A stretch of 64,000 nucleotides of DNA, taken from positions 3,671,501-3,735,500 of the forward strand of contig WPIO01000019.1 in NCBI GenBank assembly GCA_009760855.2, read 5' to 3'. Under the pieces are notes generated by a model. That model saw only the letters and a program-made list of their open reading frames with translations. It made no database searches and had not been told where the DNA came from. This document shows positions 33,949-47,434 of the stretch, one piece after another. Made by a program: the position numbers and the translations under genes. The DNA is from Cristatella mucedo (Eukaryota > Bryozoa > Phylactolaemata > Cristatellidae). The first letter of the stretch is position 1. The number at the start of each line of letters is the position of its first letter.

Positions 33949-34581
33949 ATGCTATCGAACACGGCCGCGGCGAGCTGCGTCACCTTGCCGGGGCTCGCGG
34001 CCGCGAGCAGCGAGCCGCCGACGGAGCGCCAGTCGCACAGCAGTCGCATGGACCTGGAGCCGCCGGCCAAGGACGCGGACGGCGGCGGCGGCGCCTGGCC
34101 GAGCGGCAGCCGCGTCGTGCTGAACGTCGGCGGACAGCGGCACGAGGTGCTCTGGCACACGCTCGACCGCATACCCAACACGCGCCTCGGGCGGCTGCGC
34201 CGCTGCGCGCCGGCCGAGCTTGACGAGCTCTGCGACGACTACGACGAGTGCAGCGGCGAGTACTTCTTCGACCGGCACCCGGCGACGTTCGCGTCGGTGA
34301 TCAACTTCTACCGCACCGGCAAGCTGCACCTCGTCGACGACGTGTGCGTGCTGTCATTCGGCGACGAGCTGGACTACTGGGGCATCGACGAGGGCCACCT
34401 GGAGCCGTGCTGCCTGAGCAAGTATGGCCAGCGCAAGGAGCACCTGCTCGAGGAGATACGCAAGGAGGCCAACTGCCTCAAGGTCGACCGCGCCGAGCAG
34501 TTCGGCAGCGGCTGCTACAACGATGTGCGCCGCAAGGTCTGGGACCTGCTCGAGAAGCCGCAGTCGTCCAAAGCGGCCAGG
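33949..34581 (+). CDS. Shab: Kv2 exon 1: N-terminus and T1 tetramerisation domain
   Basis: This exon encodes 211 residues. After a variable Ala/Ser-rich start, the T1 domain begins at [14 protein letters not shown] and includes [20 protein letters not shown] and ELDYWGIDE, all Kv hallmarks. The zinc-coordinating H127, C133, C154 and C155 are present. It ends [14 protein letters not shown] at GTGAGC in phase 0, exactly where vertebrate Kv2 genes also have the intron. ATG 33949 follows an in-frame stop; ATG 34048 (MDLEPP) has a stronger context (CGCATGG) and could be the real start. Confidence 0.95.
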
Positions 34582-35537
34582 GTGAGCGGAGCGCGGCGGC
34601 GGCGCCCGCGGCAGCGAGGGGGGGGGGGGGCGGTGGGCGTGGTCCGCCGCCCTCGCCGTTCCCGTTCGTTGCGAAGTTCTCTCTTTCCATTCTCCTCTCT
34701 CTGTCTCTGTGTTTGTCTCCGTGTCTGTCTCTGTTTCTCTCTCTCTATCTCTCTCTCTCTCTCTGTCTCTGTGTCTGCCTCTCTCTGTCTCTCTGTGTCT
34801 CTGTCTGTCTGTCTTTCCGTCTCTCTTTCTCTCTCTCTCTCTGCCTCATCAGTTCTGCGTTTCTCTCCAGTTCTGTTTTTGTCTGGGTAGGCATCCCGCT
34901 GTCTGGTTATGTTATTATCTCCCTCTCTTGATCGTTGTCTTTTGCTACTTTTCCGTTTCCTTTTCGCCTGGTTCTCTTCAATTCTTTCCTATTAATTCTC
35001 TTTCTGCGTGGATCTCTGAATCTGCTCCGCTATCATTTGTTCTCACTCTCTCGTTCGCTGTCTCCCTTTCTCTTTCAAGTTATCTCTCCATTTTATTCGT
35101 AGCCTCTCTATCCCTCCCTCTCGCTCTCGCGTTCTCAAACCCCCTGTCTCCCTCTCCCCTCTCTCCCCAGTCTTCCCTCTCTCACGGTCTCTGTCTCTGT
35201 CTGACTCACCAGCTCTGTGTCTCTACCACTGTGTCTCTATCTGGTTATCCCGCTCTGTCTTGTTCTGTCATCATCACCTTCTCTGGGCTGCTGTCTTTTC
35301 CTCTACTCCGTTTTCTTTTTCTTTGTTTCACTTCAGTTCTCTCACATTAATTCGCTTTCCTTGTGGATCTCTGGATCTCCCCAATCATTTTTCTTTGCTC
35401 TCTCGTTCGGTTCGCTGTCTCTCTTTCTCTTTCAAGCTCTCTCTTCCTTTTATTATTCGAAGCCTCTCTCTCTCTCTCCCTCTCTCTCTCTCTCGCACGC
35501 GCTCGTTCTCACTCTCTCTCCCTTACTCTCTCTCCCT

Positions 35538-35583
<46 letters not shown>

Positions 35584-38500
35584 CTCGAACGCTCCCCCAT
35601 TCTGTCTCTCACTGCTCACGTTCTTCCAATGTCTTTTTCATGCGGGACGCCTCTCCGAGCTCGCGGCAGCCGAAGGACAGGGTCCGTTGAATAGGGAGCA
35701 ATATGCACAGGAAGAAATATCCGCGAATGAATCGCCTTTATTTTGTACGTCTGCAAGCGGCCGCGGTATCCAACGAGTAATTTCTGCGATACCACTTTAT
35801 AGCATAGAGTTGAATATGCATTTCGCTACTATACACCCAGGAGAATCTACTCGCGTTAGCAGAACCGGCTTCAGCTTCATCCGACTTCACGGTTCGACCC
35901 GAAAGTTAATAGTTCATCTAGCTGAGCCCAGTAACGAAATGTTAGTGCAACTGTAATTACAGCCCGTATATTGTGCAATAGTAGGCTTAGAAATCACTTT
36001 AGATACCGCTGCCGATATGCTGGCTCAGAAAATAGAGATGATTCGTGCTTGGATGTATGTCTATCAGGTTGGGCCCCCCCTTCACCGGCCCCTCCAACTT
36101 CCGGTCTCGCAGTTAATGCACCCGGTCGCAGCCTGTCGCCGACTACTCTGGCACGGCTGTGATAGGCTAGGCACAGCGAGCCCGTGTAGCTGAAGTAATG
36201 CAGCTCAGCAGACGAAGATCTAGTGAGCAGGAGCCGCCCACACCGGCCGCTCGAGATCGGCGTTACGCGACGGCCAGGCGGCAGTAGCAGCAGCAGCCAC
36301 TCCCCGGAGGTTAGAGCGTAGTAACGATCAGCGCTAAAAAGATCACTGCCAAGATCCTTTCCGAGCTCCCGCTCGCTAGCCGGCGTCGTTGGAATTAGCA
36401 GCCCTGAATGCTTAACGAGCCTCTCGGGCAGCTCGGGGACTACCCTTTTTAATTCTTAATGATTGTAATTGGGCCTTTGCTTAGCACTCCACTTTTGAGT
36501 CGTGCTGTCTAAGATGCCCCGGACCGTCGCAGCCAGCAGGCCTTCTCATGTTCTCAGCTCCTCCGGCTGCTCGTTCGCTCGCTCTCTGTCCGGGCTCATG
36601 TCTGGGTTCGTCGTACGTCGGCTCGGAGTCCTCGAGCATCTGAGCAGGATGGATGGAGCCTTCCGATGACAAGATCCCCCACCAGCACCCCCCCCCCCCC
36701 CCCCCCGCCGAGTTTTCGCCCTCACGCAACAGTCATTTTTCGTGCTTGGCAGCAATCCCAGCAGAGTGTGCATGATCTCTTCACGTGGCCACATATCCCT
36801 CCAGTGTGAATTGCAGGACAGCCTGCTTTTGTTTTCGTTCGGTTAGTGCAATTTTGCACCCAATTGACCTATGCGAGGCTGCTAATAATTCAGGGTGTCA
36901 GGGCTCGTCGGGCAAGTACTGAAGGAGACCTGGGTGCTTCAGAACCACATAGCGAGTGCTCAGGCGGTTGGCTCTGTTGGCTACCGAATGCGTACCGAAA
37001 CCGAATGCGTACCGAAACCGAATGCTTACCGAAAGCCGCTTAGGCTGTGAGTGCGCTATACACAACTCTCCTGCGTAACACCCACGTGGTCTTTATGACT
37101 TTGTGGAGTTACAGACGGAGATACATTACATTGCAAATGAAAAACTAGAACTGCTATTTGGCGTTTTGGCGAGGAATTCTCACCGGGCTTTCCGTTTGCC
37201 AGGCCGTGGTGGCCGTCTCGGTGCTCTTCATCATCTTGTCCACCATTGGCCTGACGCTGAACACGCTGCACTCGGTGCAGGAGAAGGACCCGCTCAACGA
37301 CGACCTGAAAGATAATCACAAGCTGGAGATCGTCGAGGCCGTGTGCATCGGCTGGTTCACGCTCGAGTACCTGCTTCGCTTCTGGGCGTCGCCGGACAAG
37401 TGGCGCTTCTTCAAGGGCGTGCTGAACGTGATCGACCTGCTGGCCATCCTGCCCTACTACATATCGCTCGTCCTGCAGTACACGGACAGCAAGAGCACCG
37501 AGCAGTTCCTCAACGTCCGCAAGGCGGTGCAGATCTTCCGCATCCTGCGCATACTTCGAGTGCTCAAGCTGGCACGGCACTCCACCGGCCTGCAGTCGCT
37601 CGGCTACACGCTGCACCGCAGCTACAAGGAGCTCGGCCTGCTCGGCATGTTCCTTGCCATATTCATTCTCATGTTCTCGAGCCTGGCCTTTTTCGCCGAG
37701 AAGGAGGCGAACGAGCACTTCAGCAGCATCCCGGCCACATTCTGGTGGGCGGCCATCACGATGACCACGGTGGGCTACGGCGACATGTATCCCATTACGC
37801 CGTTCGGCAAGCTGATCGGCGCCACGTGCTGCGTGTGCGGTGTGCTGGTCATCGCTTTGCCGATACCGATCATCGTGAACAACTTCTCTGAGTTCTACCA
37901 AGAGCAGAATCGGCGCGAGAAGGTGCTCAGGAAGAGGGAGGCTCTCGGACGCATGTCGGCTCGCGAGGATATTTTCAAGCGGCCACCTGCTGCCGCGTCG
38001 AGCTTTTCCCTAGGTGCGGCCATAGAGAAAGGCCTACCGCCGGATCAGTATGTGGTTGTTAAAGTGCAGGATGGAGCACTTCGTGCCCAGTGGCTGTGCT
38101 CCGAGCATAGGCACGACGCTTCCGACGACTTTATGGGCCCTGACGCTGGAGCTGCATGCATTCAGGTAAGGCAGCGCTGGGCTTGATTATCTCACCCTCC
38201 GAGTTGCACACGCTCGGGGTCAAAGTCCCGTCTTCCCAGTGCAAGAGGATTGCAGGCGGATAGGCTCAACAAAGGCTGCTTTCCATGCAAGTTTTCCTGC
38301 AGTGCTGAACCCAGCAGTTAAGTCTTCTTGAACCTGCCCGTGTTGAACCCATTTTATTGGTCCTACAGGGCTGTACTCTTCACAATCATATCTCATACTT
38401 TCGATCAGTTAATACTAACAATGCAGCCTTGTATGTTTGTCGACCGATGGTGATGTTGCCTTCATTCAACGATTGTGTAATAGGCTACCCATCCATGTGT

Positions 38501-39839
38501 TCTCAAGCAATGCCTCTAGCTACAAAGACTACGGTCTGGTTTTAATGTCACGTGGAATGGGAAGCTTTTCTCATTCTAGTGCAAAAGTAAAGCACGAGAC
38601 AAGGGATGGGGGCAGCCACTAAAGCGGTTTGATCGCAGTCTAACCCCTGGCAATTTGTACTACTCAGGGGATCCGCTATTGGCTCTTGCAGACAGATCGG
38701 TTTTTATGCAGAGATAGCTCTGTCGAGTGACGACTGCACGTGACCTGGTGAGCTCTTGTTAGCTATGCACCAGTCAGACCTGAGTGGCAAACAGATTTTT
38801 ACGGTGACACGAGTGCTAAATCTTTAGAGTCCAGCTCTGTGCGTTGTTTTGAAGCAGGTCTGGCCCAGATCATGGCACCGAGTCAGCTTGCTTTAGCTCG
38901 TCTCGGCTGCGCACAGAGCAATACAGTCCACAGCCCTCAGCGTGTTGCTGTCTCAATCGATAGGCATTTGCGTGTATCCATCTCCGTCAACAACTTCAAG
39001 CCACAAAGACAAAGTGTGTGTTACGCAGAAGAGTTTTTTATAGCCCGCTCTAAGCCTAAGCGACTTTCATTACACATATGATAGCCAAAGACTTCGTCTC
39101 AATGGCAACAAAGAGAAAGTGGGAAGCATAGCTGAGCCAGGAAAGCAGTTGAGGAAGTGAGTAGCATGAAAGTAGCTACTCAGAATGGCTGGAAAGAATG
39201 TGCCACAGTCGGCAGCAGGAGAATGCATCTTATGTAACACACAAGAAGTGTGAAGCTTGCTGTAGTTCCAAAGAAAAAAAGTAGTATAGAATCAGCAGCA
39301 TAGAGTTATTAGAAAGGAAGTGTCAGAGTTGGTAGGAGGACAGACGTTCATGTGGTTGTGAAAGAATTATGGAAGGGTGTTTGTTGAAGCTTGTTTGTTC
39401 AATTTTGGCCTAGTAACCACCCAAATCATCACAGGTATGCCTGACCGACGCATGTCGAGGACCGTCCAGCCAGCAAGAGCTAATAATAATAATAATAGTA
39501 ATAATAATGCACTTGATAAAGCGCCCTCAGAGAACTCAATCTCTCTCTAGGCGCTTTACATTTGTGGCCAAGGGAAACACAATTGAATGCTAAGAAATGA
39601 ATGCTAAGAAATGAATACTAAGAAATGAATGCTAAGAAATGAATGCTAAGAAAAGAATGCTCAGAAATGCAATTGAAAGCTACTGGCTAGGATGTCAGCA
39701 ATGATCAAACGAGCAGTGGTGCCCATAGACAGGTTCGCACCCCAGTGTAATGAGGAGGCTGCGATGCTAGCAAGCAGATGGCAATAGTATGGCATGCTCC
39801 TTTTCATTCGACACATTACCTCCGAAGAGACTGCATATA

Positions 39840-39872
<33 letters not shown>

Positions 39873-42800
39873 TATATATATATATAAGTATATATGTGCA
39901 TGTGTGCGTGCGTGCGTGTGTGAGTGTGTCTGTCTGCCTGCCTCTCTCTCTCCTGCATTCGTTCTCCTTTCACTGCTGATCATCTTTGTTGCTGCATTTT
40001 CTTTTATTTATATTCATGAATGCCGAGCTGCAAAAAGCTCTGTTGGCACAATCATTTAGACTTGTGTGGCATTGTTATTAGTGGTCATGTTGTCATCCCA
40101 TCAGCTGCCGTGTTGCTGTCCCAGAGAGCTCCCAGTTAGACTCGCACGTGCCGCCTCGGAGTTACCTGCTCTGTGAAGTGTGCTATCTGCTATGGCAAGC
40201 AGCAATCGCTTGAAGGCACATATAGACCGGCACAGAGAAGGGAGCTGATTCTTCTGCAGATCGATTATCCCAGTGGTAACTAGCCGATGGCAGCAGCAAT
40301 GCATGCTGGTAGCATTCTATACTCTGCCACGGTTTGTTCCACTGCTGCTTTTTGCTGGTGCAATCCTAGTACACTAAGTTTTTGGCCCCTGACTCAGGTG
40401 CTGTGCTATAATACTTTTTTGTAACATCTAACTTATCGTGGAAAGCAGCCCGAGCAAGACCAGAATGCAGAAAGACCTAAAGCAGAACGAAGCATGACGA
40501 TAGCTGGTGGCCAAAACAATAGAATTCTGCACAATTTTGTGTACGAGTGTGCGTACATGCACCCATGCACGTGAGTGGATGTGTGCGTGTTTGGCTGTGC
40601 CTGTTCGTGCGTGTGTGCTGTGCTGATGTCCAAAGCCATGCCACTCCGCACCATGCCGTCTCTTTCAACAGGCTGCCAGCAGACTGCCTTTTGATTGATT
40701 CTTGATCAAGACTGTCACTCGATCTACTCCTAGACTTTGATCCGAACTGTAGAACTTCTCGCAGCCACCAATCGCCGAGCTCCGTCACTGGGCACGCCAG
40801 CGCCAGCTGCCGGCTATGCATGCCTGTCTGCGGCGTCATCGTGCATTGCCCGGCCCAGCCGAGCTATCCTGTGAGAGCAACATATTGGCCAGTTGCGCCA
40901 AAAGCCACCAGCCGGTCACCATATTCCGAACCTTGGCCAGCAGTGTCAGTGCACACTCCCTGTGGCTCTAACACAGGCTGCGCGGCTAGGCTAGGCGGCG
41001 GCTTTTTGCCGACCAGCAGCTGGCTGCATTAGTTGCAACGAAGCCGCCGTGGCACATGAGCTAGAGATGAGGGCCCGCAATAATCGATCGAAGTGGAGCA
41101 AAGTCGAGTGGATCTGCCGAGCTGTTGACTGGCCACTCTCTCCTCTCAGTTGGGGGAAAGCAAGAGGAGAAGAGCAGGAGAAGAGCCGCTGGGAGCGAGG
41201 CCGCTGGCAAAAATAGGCGGAGCCGAAGGCCGAGACGGTCAGACCTGCTCTGCACTTGCACACGCCTTCAGCTGTCGCATGGTTCAGCCTCAAGGGTTTG
41301 CGGCTGTTCGTCAAGTTCGAGCGCTGCTTCCCCTCTGTTGTAACGCAATTTGTCTGGTCTCATGCCAATTGACCGTGCAATCTCACCCGAAAAAGCTGCT
41401 CTTGGGTCTGACGATTGACGTCCCGTGTGGTTCGGCCACTGCGATTAATTTCTGCATCACAGCCGGATAGAGAGCTGTAGTAGAGAGGCCAGGCATCTGG
41501 ACACTGCTCTGGTATGCCGCCTTCGAAGCAAGGCTTTGCTGCCCGCGTGCCTGCACGGCCTCCGGCTGTGCCGGTTTCATTTGCCTCTTGCTTAGTGCAG
41601 GATGTGTCGCCGGGTGCAAACCAAGAAGAGAAGAGGGTAACTGAGCTCCTGTCTTGCTGAGGCACCTGTCCTTCTCACATTCGACTGCTGTCAGCACCTG
41701 CACTCAAGTCCACTAGGTCTAATCACCTCATGGCTCGTGCCATCAGCACTGAGCTGTGCTGCCTATAATGAACCCTCCTCACTGCATTCATGATGGTTAT
41801 ACCGTGTCCATTTCATTTATGCATCTCTAGGCACGGTCGATATGTTTTGTGACCTGTAGCAGGTGAACGGGCAGGTGCTGCATAGGACTAGTAGCTTGCC
41901 TGACCGAATTCTTGGCGCTGTTGGCTGGCTTTCCATTAGCACCCCAACCCACCTGCGACAGCATTCAACAATATGTAGTCTTAAACAAAAAAGATGCTTT
42001 TGGTCCCCAGTGCCTCAGCTGAGCCGAAACTATTGTGGCTGTCTCTAGCACCGATCCCTAACATCAACAGACATGCTTAGAAAGCTGCACCCGGGCGGGA
42101 GGCTGAACCTCACGCTGTGCCACGTGGTCAGTGGTCCACTTGATTTGCCACACTGACTCACTGGCCACAACTCTACTCACTACTCAGCTGCAATCGGGTG
42201 GTTGGAACGTGTTTCTGCTGCTTGCACGGTAGAGGGGCAGGTATCTGTAGGCAGACCTTCGATGGATCGGGTTTTCTCCCCTGCTGCTCTCCCCCCCCCT
42301 GCTGCTGCACTCTCTGTCGGGTCATTTGTTAGTAGCAATTGCTGAAGTGCCTACCTTTTCTAGTATGGCCAGTCACTGTGCGTCTTTGCAATCCTGCTCA
42401 GTAACCTCGGCCGATGTCAGTTAACCTTTGCTGAAGCATGCATGCATTTACGGACGAGACATTAATTTACTCGTGGGGAGGATAGCTACTTTGGAGGGTA
42501 ATAAGATGTAGGAATAGATTGGTGATTGATGGCTGCTGATTTGGTTAGACCAACTGAGCGAGCAATTAGAAAGGCTGCAAGCCTCTGGCAGAAGCCGGAG
42601 TCACTGGGCACATTGGCCATGTTTAATCGAGGGCCAGTTGCTTACTTACTGTCTTGATACAAATGCCGGCAAGTGAACATTGAAGGAGGCTGTGGGCCGA
42701 CTAACCGACGTCCCATGATGCAGTTGAGCAAGTCCAGAGACAAGGATTCGTTCGCGCTTCCTGTCTCTCTTGCTCAATGTGCGACGTTCCCGGACGTGAT

Positions 42801-45800
42801 CTCACAACGGCTATGGAGCCGAGCAATCACGTGATCACCGTTGAGTCAATGCTTTGCTGCCGTCGATGCACTGTTGCTGGCACATCGATTCCGTGGTGCT
42901 AGGAGGCAGCTGTCCTACCGAGCAAAAACGGCATGGCGCGACCACGTCCTGCCACATCCTCGGCGCTGCGAGCCTGCCTCCCTGATTGCAATGACCTCGG
43001 GCGATAAGACGACGAGATGTTTAATGTACTCGGCCGTCTGAGAGGCCATCGATACGCTCCTTGAGTGCCGCGTCGTTGAAACGGCCGTGCACGTGAATGT
43101 GGCCAAATACAGGGTGCCGGCTGCTAGCCAGTCTGAGGCTGCAGGCACGCACCCTGTGGCTGCTGCGCTGCAGGCGCGAGTATGCGCATGCATGCCTGCG
43201 CATGCGCGGGCACACTCACACACACATCCTTGACAAGGACGGCTGCACGCAACGAACGCACAGAGTTGGCGTGCCAAGCCCGTGCCGCGTGAGTGTCCGG
43301 TACCTGGGTTGTGCACGTCAGGCAGAGTATCTGGCTCTTGAGCTGCTGCTGTTCTTGAGCGAGCAAATTGCTGTGAGAGCAGCATGGTGCGTGCGTATGG
43401 CACCGACCAGCTGAAGGCTCTTCTTCACACTTTGCTTCCTACAGCAGCAGCAGCTATTCCAATTGCAGTTCATGCACGTAGCGCGGCTCTGAATCCTTCG
43501 AGCAGATTCTTTGCAAAATGTCCCAGTCTCATCCTGATATGCGCACCAATGTCGTCCTTCTATATCCTGGATTTGTATGATGGCACACTAAGGTCACTGT
43601 GTGACCTCCACGCAAAGGATGCTGCGATGGAAGCTCAAGCTGAGCACTGCTGCTGCCCATGCTAGTGCTGGTGCTGCTGCTGCTCATGCTAGTGCTGGTG
43701 CTGCTGCTTCTAGTGCAGGTGCTAGTGCTGGTGCTTCTAGTGCTGCTGGTGCTGCTGCTGCTCGTGGTGCTGCTGCTGCGGCTCGTGGTGCTGCTGCTGC
43801 TGCTGGTACTACTCGTCGTGATGCCGGCGGCTGCTCTGGTGCTGATTTTGATGCTGATGGCAGCTGCAGCCGTGGCTGCTGCTGCTGCTAAAACCTCTGC
43901 AATGGCTGACACCCATTCGGACCCTTATTGGAATTGGTTGGCTGCCAATCCCCTGATTAGTGGCCAAGCAATCTGCTGGTTGGGCAATTGCCTGCTCAAC
44001 AAGAAAACATGACTAAAAGGAGCAGCTAACGAAAGGCACACAGCTCGTAAATGATGCCTTAATGACAGAGCTGTTTAGTTTGTATATGGGTTAATTCGGT
44101 ACCTTGCTGGTAGCAATAAGAGCTGCTTTGGGTCTGACGATTGACGTCCCCTGTGGTTCGGCCACTGCGATTAATTTCTGCATCACAGCCGGATAGAGAG
44201 CTGTAGTAGAGAGGCCAGGCATCTGGACACTGCTCTGGTATGCCGCCTTCGAAGCAAGGCTTTGCTGCCTCCGTGCCTGCACCATATGGGTAGTCAGTCC
44301 AGGAAAACAGAGGAGGCGTTAGTATGATCTGGCTGCTTAATGTTCTAGCCGAGTTTGCACAGTAGCTTGACAAACACTGTAAGCCTCACCTCGATGATCG
44401 GCTTGATTGAGGACATTCTAAAATCTGCCATGCTATCTTGAAGCTTTTTGACTGCATTAAGGTACTGCTAATATGATCTTGCTCAGCATAGAAGAGTGAA
44501 TTTTCTGCTATACATTCAGCAACTCATAGCAGAAAGCAAACGATTGTATTCAGCCACTGTAAACGTAAACTTTAACCCTACACATTTAACTCTAAACCGC
44601 GATCCATAAAAAGCATGCAAGCCCTAAAAACAAGTAACCCTGAATGCTGAATCATAAGCCCTAAATCCCAAACCCTGACTCCTAAACCCTAAAACGAATA
44701 GATATCGCAGAACTTTTTGTAATGTATACGTGTACACAAACATGGTTTTCTATGCATATATACCTGCTTCTTTGGTGGTACCGGTTTTCTGTGTGTGGCT
44801 GAGAGATCCACAGTAGAGAAAATTCCTTAGATGATCACTTTGAGCAATTTCCAAGTTTAGACCTAGCCAACCGACTTCTGCCCTCTACCCGTTCCGTGGC
44901 CTAACTGAGGAGGAGGCAGGCAGCCGATGTGCTGGTCGCCGAAGCAGCATCAGCATCAGCAGCAGAGCAGCAGCAGCAGGTGATGGCTGAAAAGTGCTGC
45001 TTTCTGTGTGAGCGGCTGTCGGGTGTAGGCCTCGCAGGCGCTGCTGCCCGTGCTTCTGCTCTCGCTAGTGGCTGCTGCTGCTGCTGCTGCTGCAGCCACT
45101 ATTGGTGATAGAAGCAGCCACCGTTTGAGCTGCTGCTGCTGCCACTGCTGCTGCCACTGCTGCTGGCAGGGTGCCCGCTCTGCGGCTGCTGCCACTGCTG
45201 CTCAGTCATCTTCCAATCATCGCTGCCGCCATCGCTCGACAGTTCAGTGTTGAATAAGTCTCGTGCAAAATTACTGCCTGTCTCTCGTCATCGTGCTGTT
45301 TCAAGAATTCAGCTCTGCAAGCTAGCCTGCTTCCAAGCGCTGCCAACAAGTGCCAAAGGGTGCTCCGCAGGTGCTACGGCACCACTTAGAGCTGTCACCG
45401 GAAGTAGCTGTGTTTCATGAATACCCAAGTCAGGAGTCTGCCATTAAAGCTCATGCCTGGCTCGGCAAGCTGTCTGATAAAAGGAGGTTCAAAGCATTCA
45501 TGCTTTTTTTTTTTGCTGTAACTGCATCCGTGTGGATGCTGCTGTTGCACCACCTTCATGGCTATTGCATCATTGGTACAGCTGCTACATCTGGTCATGA
45601 TTGCTCTTCAAAATTTTAGCCGTGCATGCTTCCTAAGAAGTGACAGCAAGACAATAATTAGAATAATAACAATGGGGCATTCGTATGGCATCCCAAAAGA
45701 ACTAAATCTCTATCCAGAAGGCACTAAACAACATGCTGCAAGAGAAGCAATAACTTTAGAGTTAATTGCATTTACCGTATCATGCTCAGACGAAGCACAC

Positions 45801-46960
45801 GAGTATCATACACATGCATAAGCACACAAGAAGACACTCAGGGCCACCGGTTAGTTGAACTCCTGGCAAGTAAAATAAAAGGTAACGTTTAGCTTATTCA
45901 CCAGATTCATTTTTTGTAGCAGACAGAAGTGCTGTAGCGGATATTACTTCTGATTGCAGTGAGCAATAGGGGAATTGCCTGCTGCAGGACTCGAACCCAC
46001 GACCAGGGTCGTACAAGGCAAGCACCTTATCCCTAAGCTAATTTGCACTGAACCATGCATAGTTCATAGCTCGCAAATTCCACAAAAGCAAAGCAGGCGA
46101 TGTTGCTGCACCGAAACTAAAGCTTCGCAGAACAGATGCATCTCAGTGGAGATTTAAATCATGCAACATCGATGCATGTGATAACAGGAGCAGGAAGTGA
46201 GTTTCAGGCTTTGACTGCTTACTAATTGAAGACCCGATCACCGACACATTTCAACATAATTCAAGCAACGGCCAGATGACTAGAAGCCGAAGAGCAGCTC
46301 TTGGTCTGAGAGCACAGTCGAGGAGTAGGTCGTGTAGGTAGGCAAGTGAAGCGATCTGTATGCCAAAGCGAGAGTCTCAGTCTATTCGATGAGCTTGCGA
46401 ATGCCAGTGAATCCTGGACAGAGGTGCTGTGTGTGATTTGGCAACAGCACCGTTAATGTCAGATCAGAGATGCTGCTGAGTTTTGCACCAGATGCAGGTA
46501 AGGAGTCCTACATAAAGAGAATGACCATAATCTAGACACGTCATGTCAAAAGCCAGTGAACTAGTTTAGCTATCGTGCTCTTTTTTTATGAGCAGGCACT
46601 GACTTTGGCAGTGTTTTAAAGAGACTTCTTTGAACTCCGCGAGCACGAAGCAAAGACCGTGCACTGTGCAGTCATGCTGCTCAAAGTCAGCCAATGCAGC
46701 ACAGTCAGCAAGGCTCATGTGCAGCAGCCGATAAATAATGCAGACGTGGCATCCAATCCGCCTGCACAAAAGTAGCTGGTGCCATTGCCAAACAGCATTT
46801 GCAGAGGATCAGAGCATTCTCAGATTCCATTTTAGCATCGATTGCCTTTTGTTTGGTCACTTCAAAACACGGCTGCCAATCAAGAGTTGAATGATGAGAG
46901 CTTTCTCGATCACTGTCTGTGCTGTGTTGCTTGTGTGTGTATTGCTGTTTTTTTTGTGCT

Positions 46961-47057
<97 letters not shown>

Positions 47058-47096
47058 ATGCTTATTCATGCATGCATGCATGAATGTGTGCATGTG

Positions 47097-47130
<34 letters not shown>

Positions 47131-47391
47131 CATGCTGCATGCATGCACAGATTTGCATGCACATATGTGCATGGGTGCGGCCCCCTGTGTTGCTCTTTAC
47201 GTCAGCATCAGAGAAACGTCTTAGAACCAGCTTGTCATTCGAACGAACTAAGATTTAGGCAACCCTGGGTCTTGTAGCTGACACGGAATGACTTAGTCAT
47301 TTTAAAATGCTGTCATCAAAAGTATTGAACTCTTATGCTGGCAAAAAGTCCGCCTGACTTTTTATGTGATGCGAAAGAGAAAGACAGAGAG

Positions 47392-47434
<43 letters not shown>

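Noticed and set aside
37056-37901. 281-codon minus-strand frame opposite Kv2 exon 2
   Set aside because: It is the antisense shadow of a GC-rich coding exon; its composition (His/Glu/Arg-rich) mirrors the sense codons.
42915-43403. 162-codon minus-strand frame in Kv2 intron 2
   Set aside because: Cys/Ala/Thr-rich stretches follow GTGTGC and GCATGC words. No splice partner or domain was found, although the end ([19 protein letters not shown] in another frame) looked protein-like.
43601-44012. Poly-Ala and poly-Leu frames
   Set aside because: Direct products of the degenerate GCT trinucleotide repeat.
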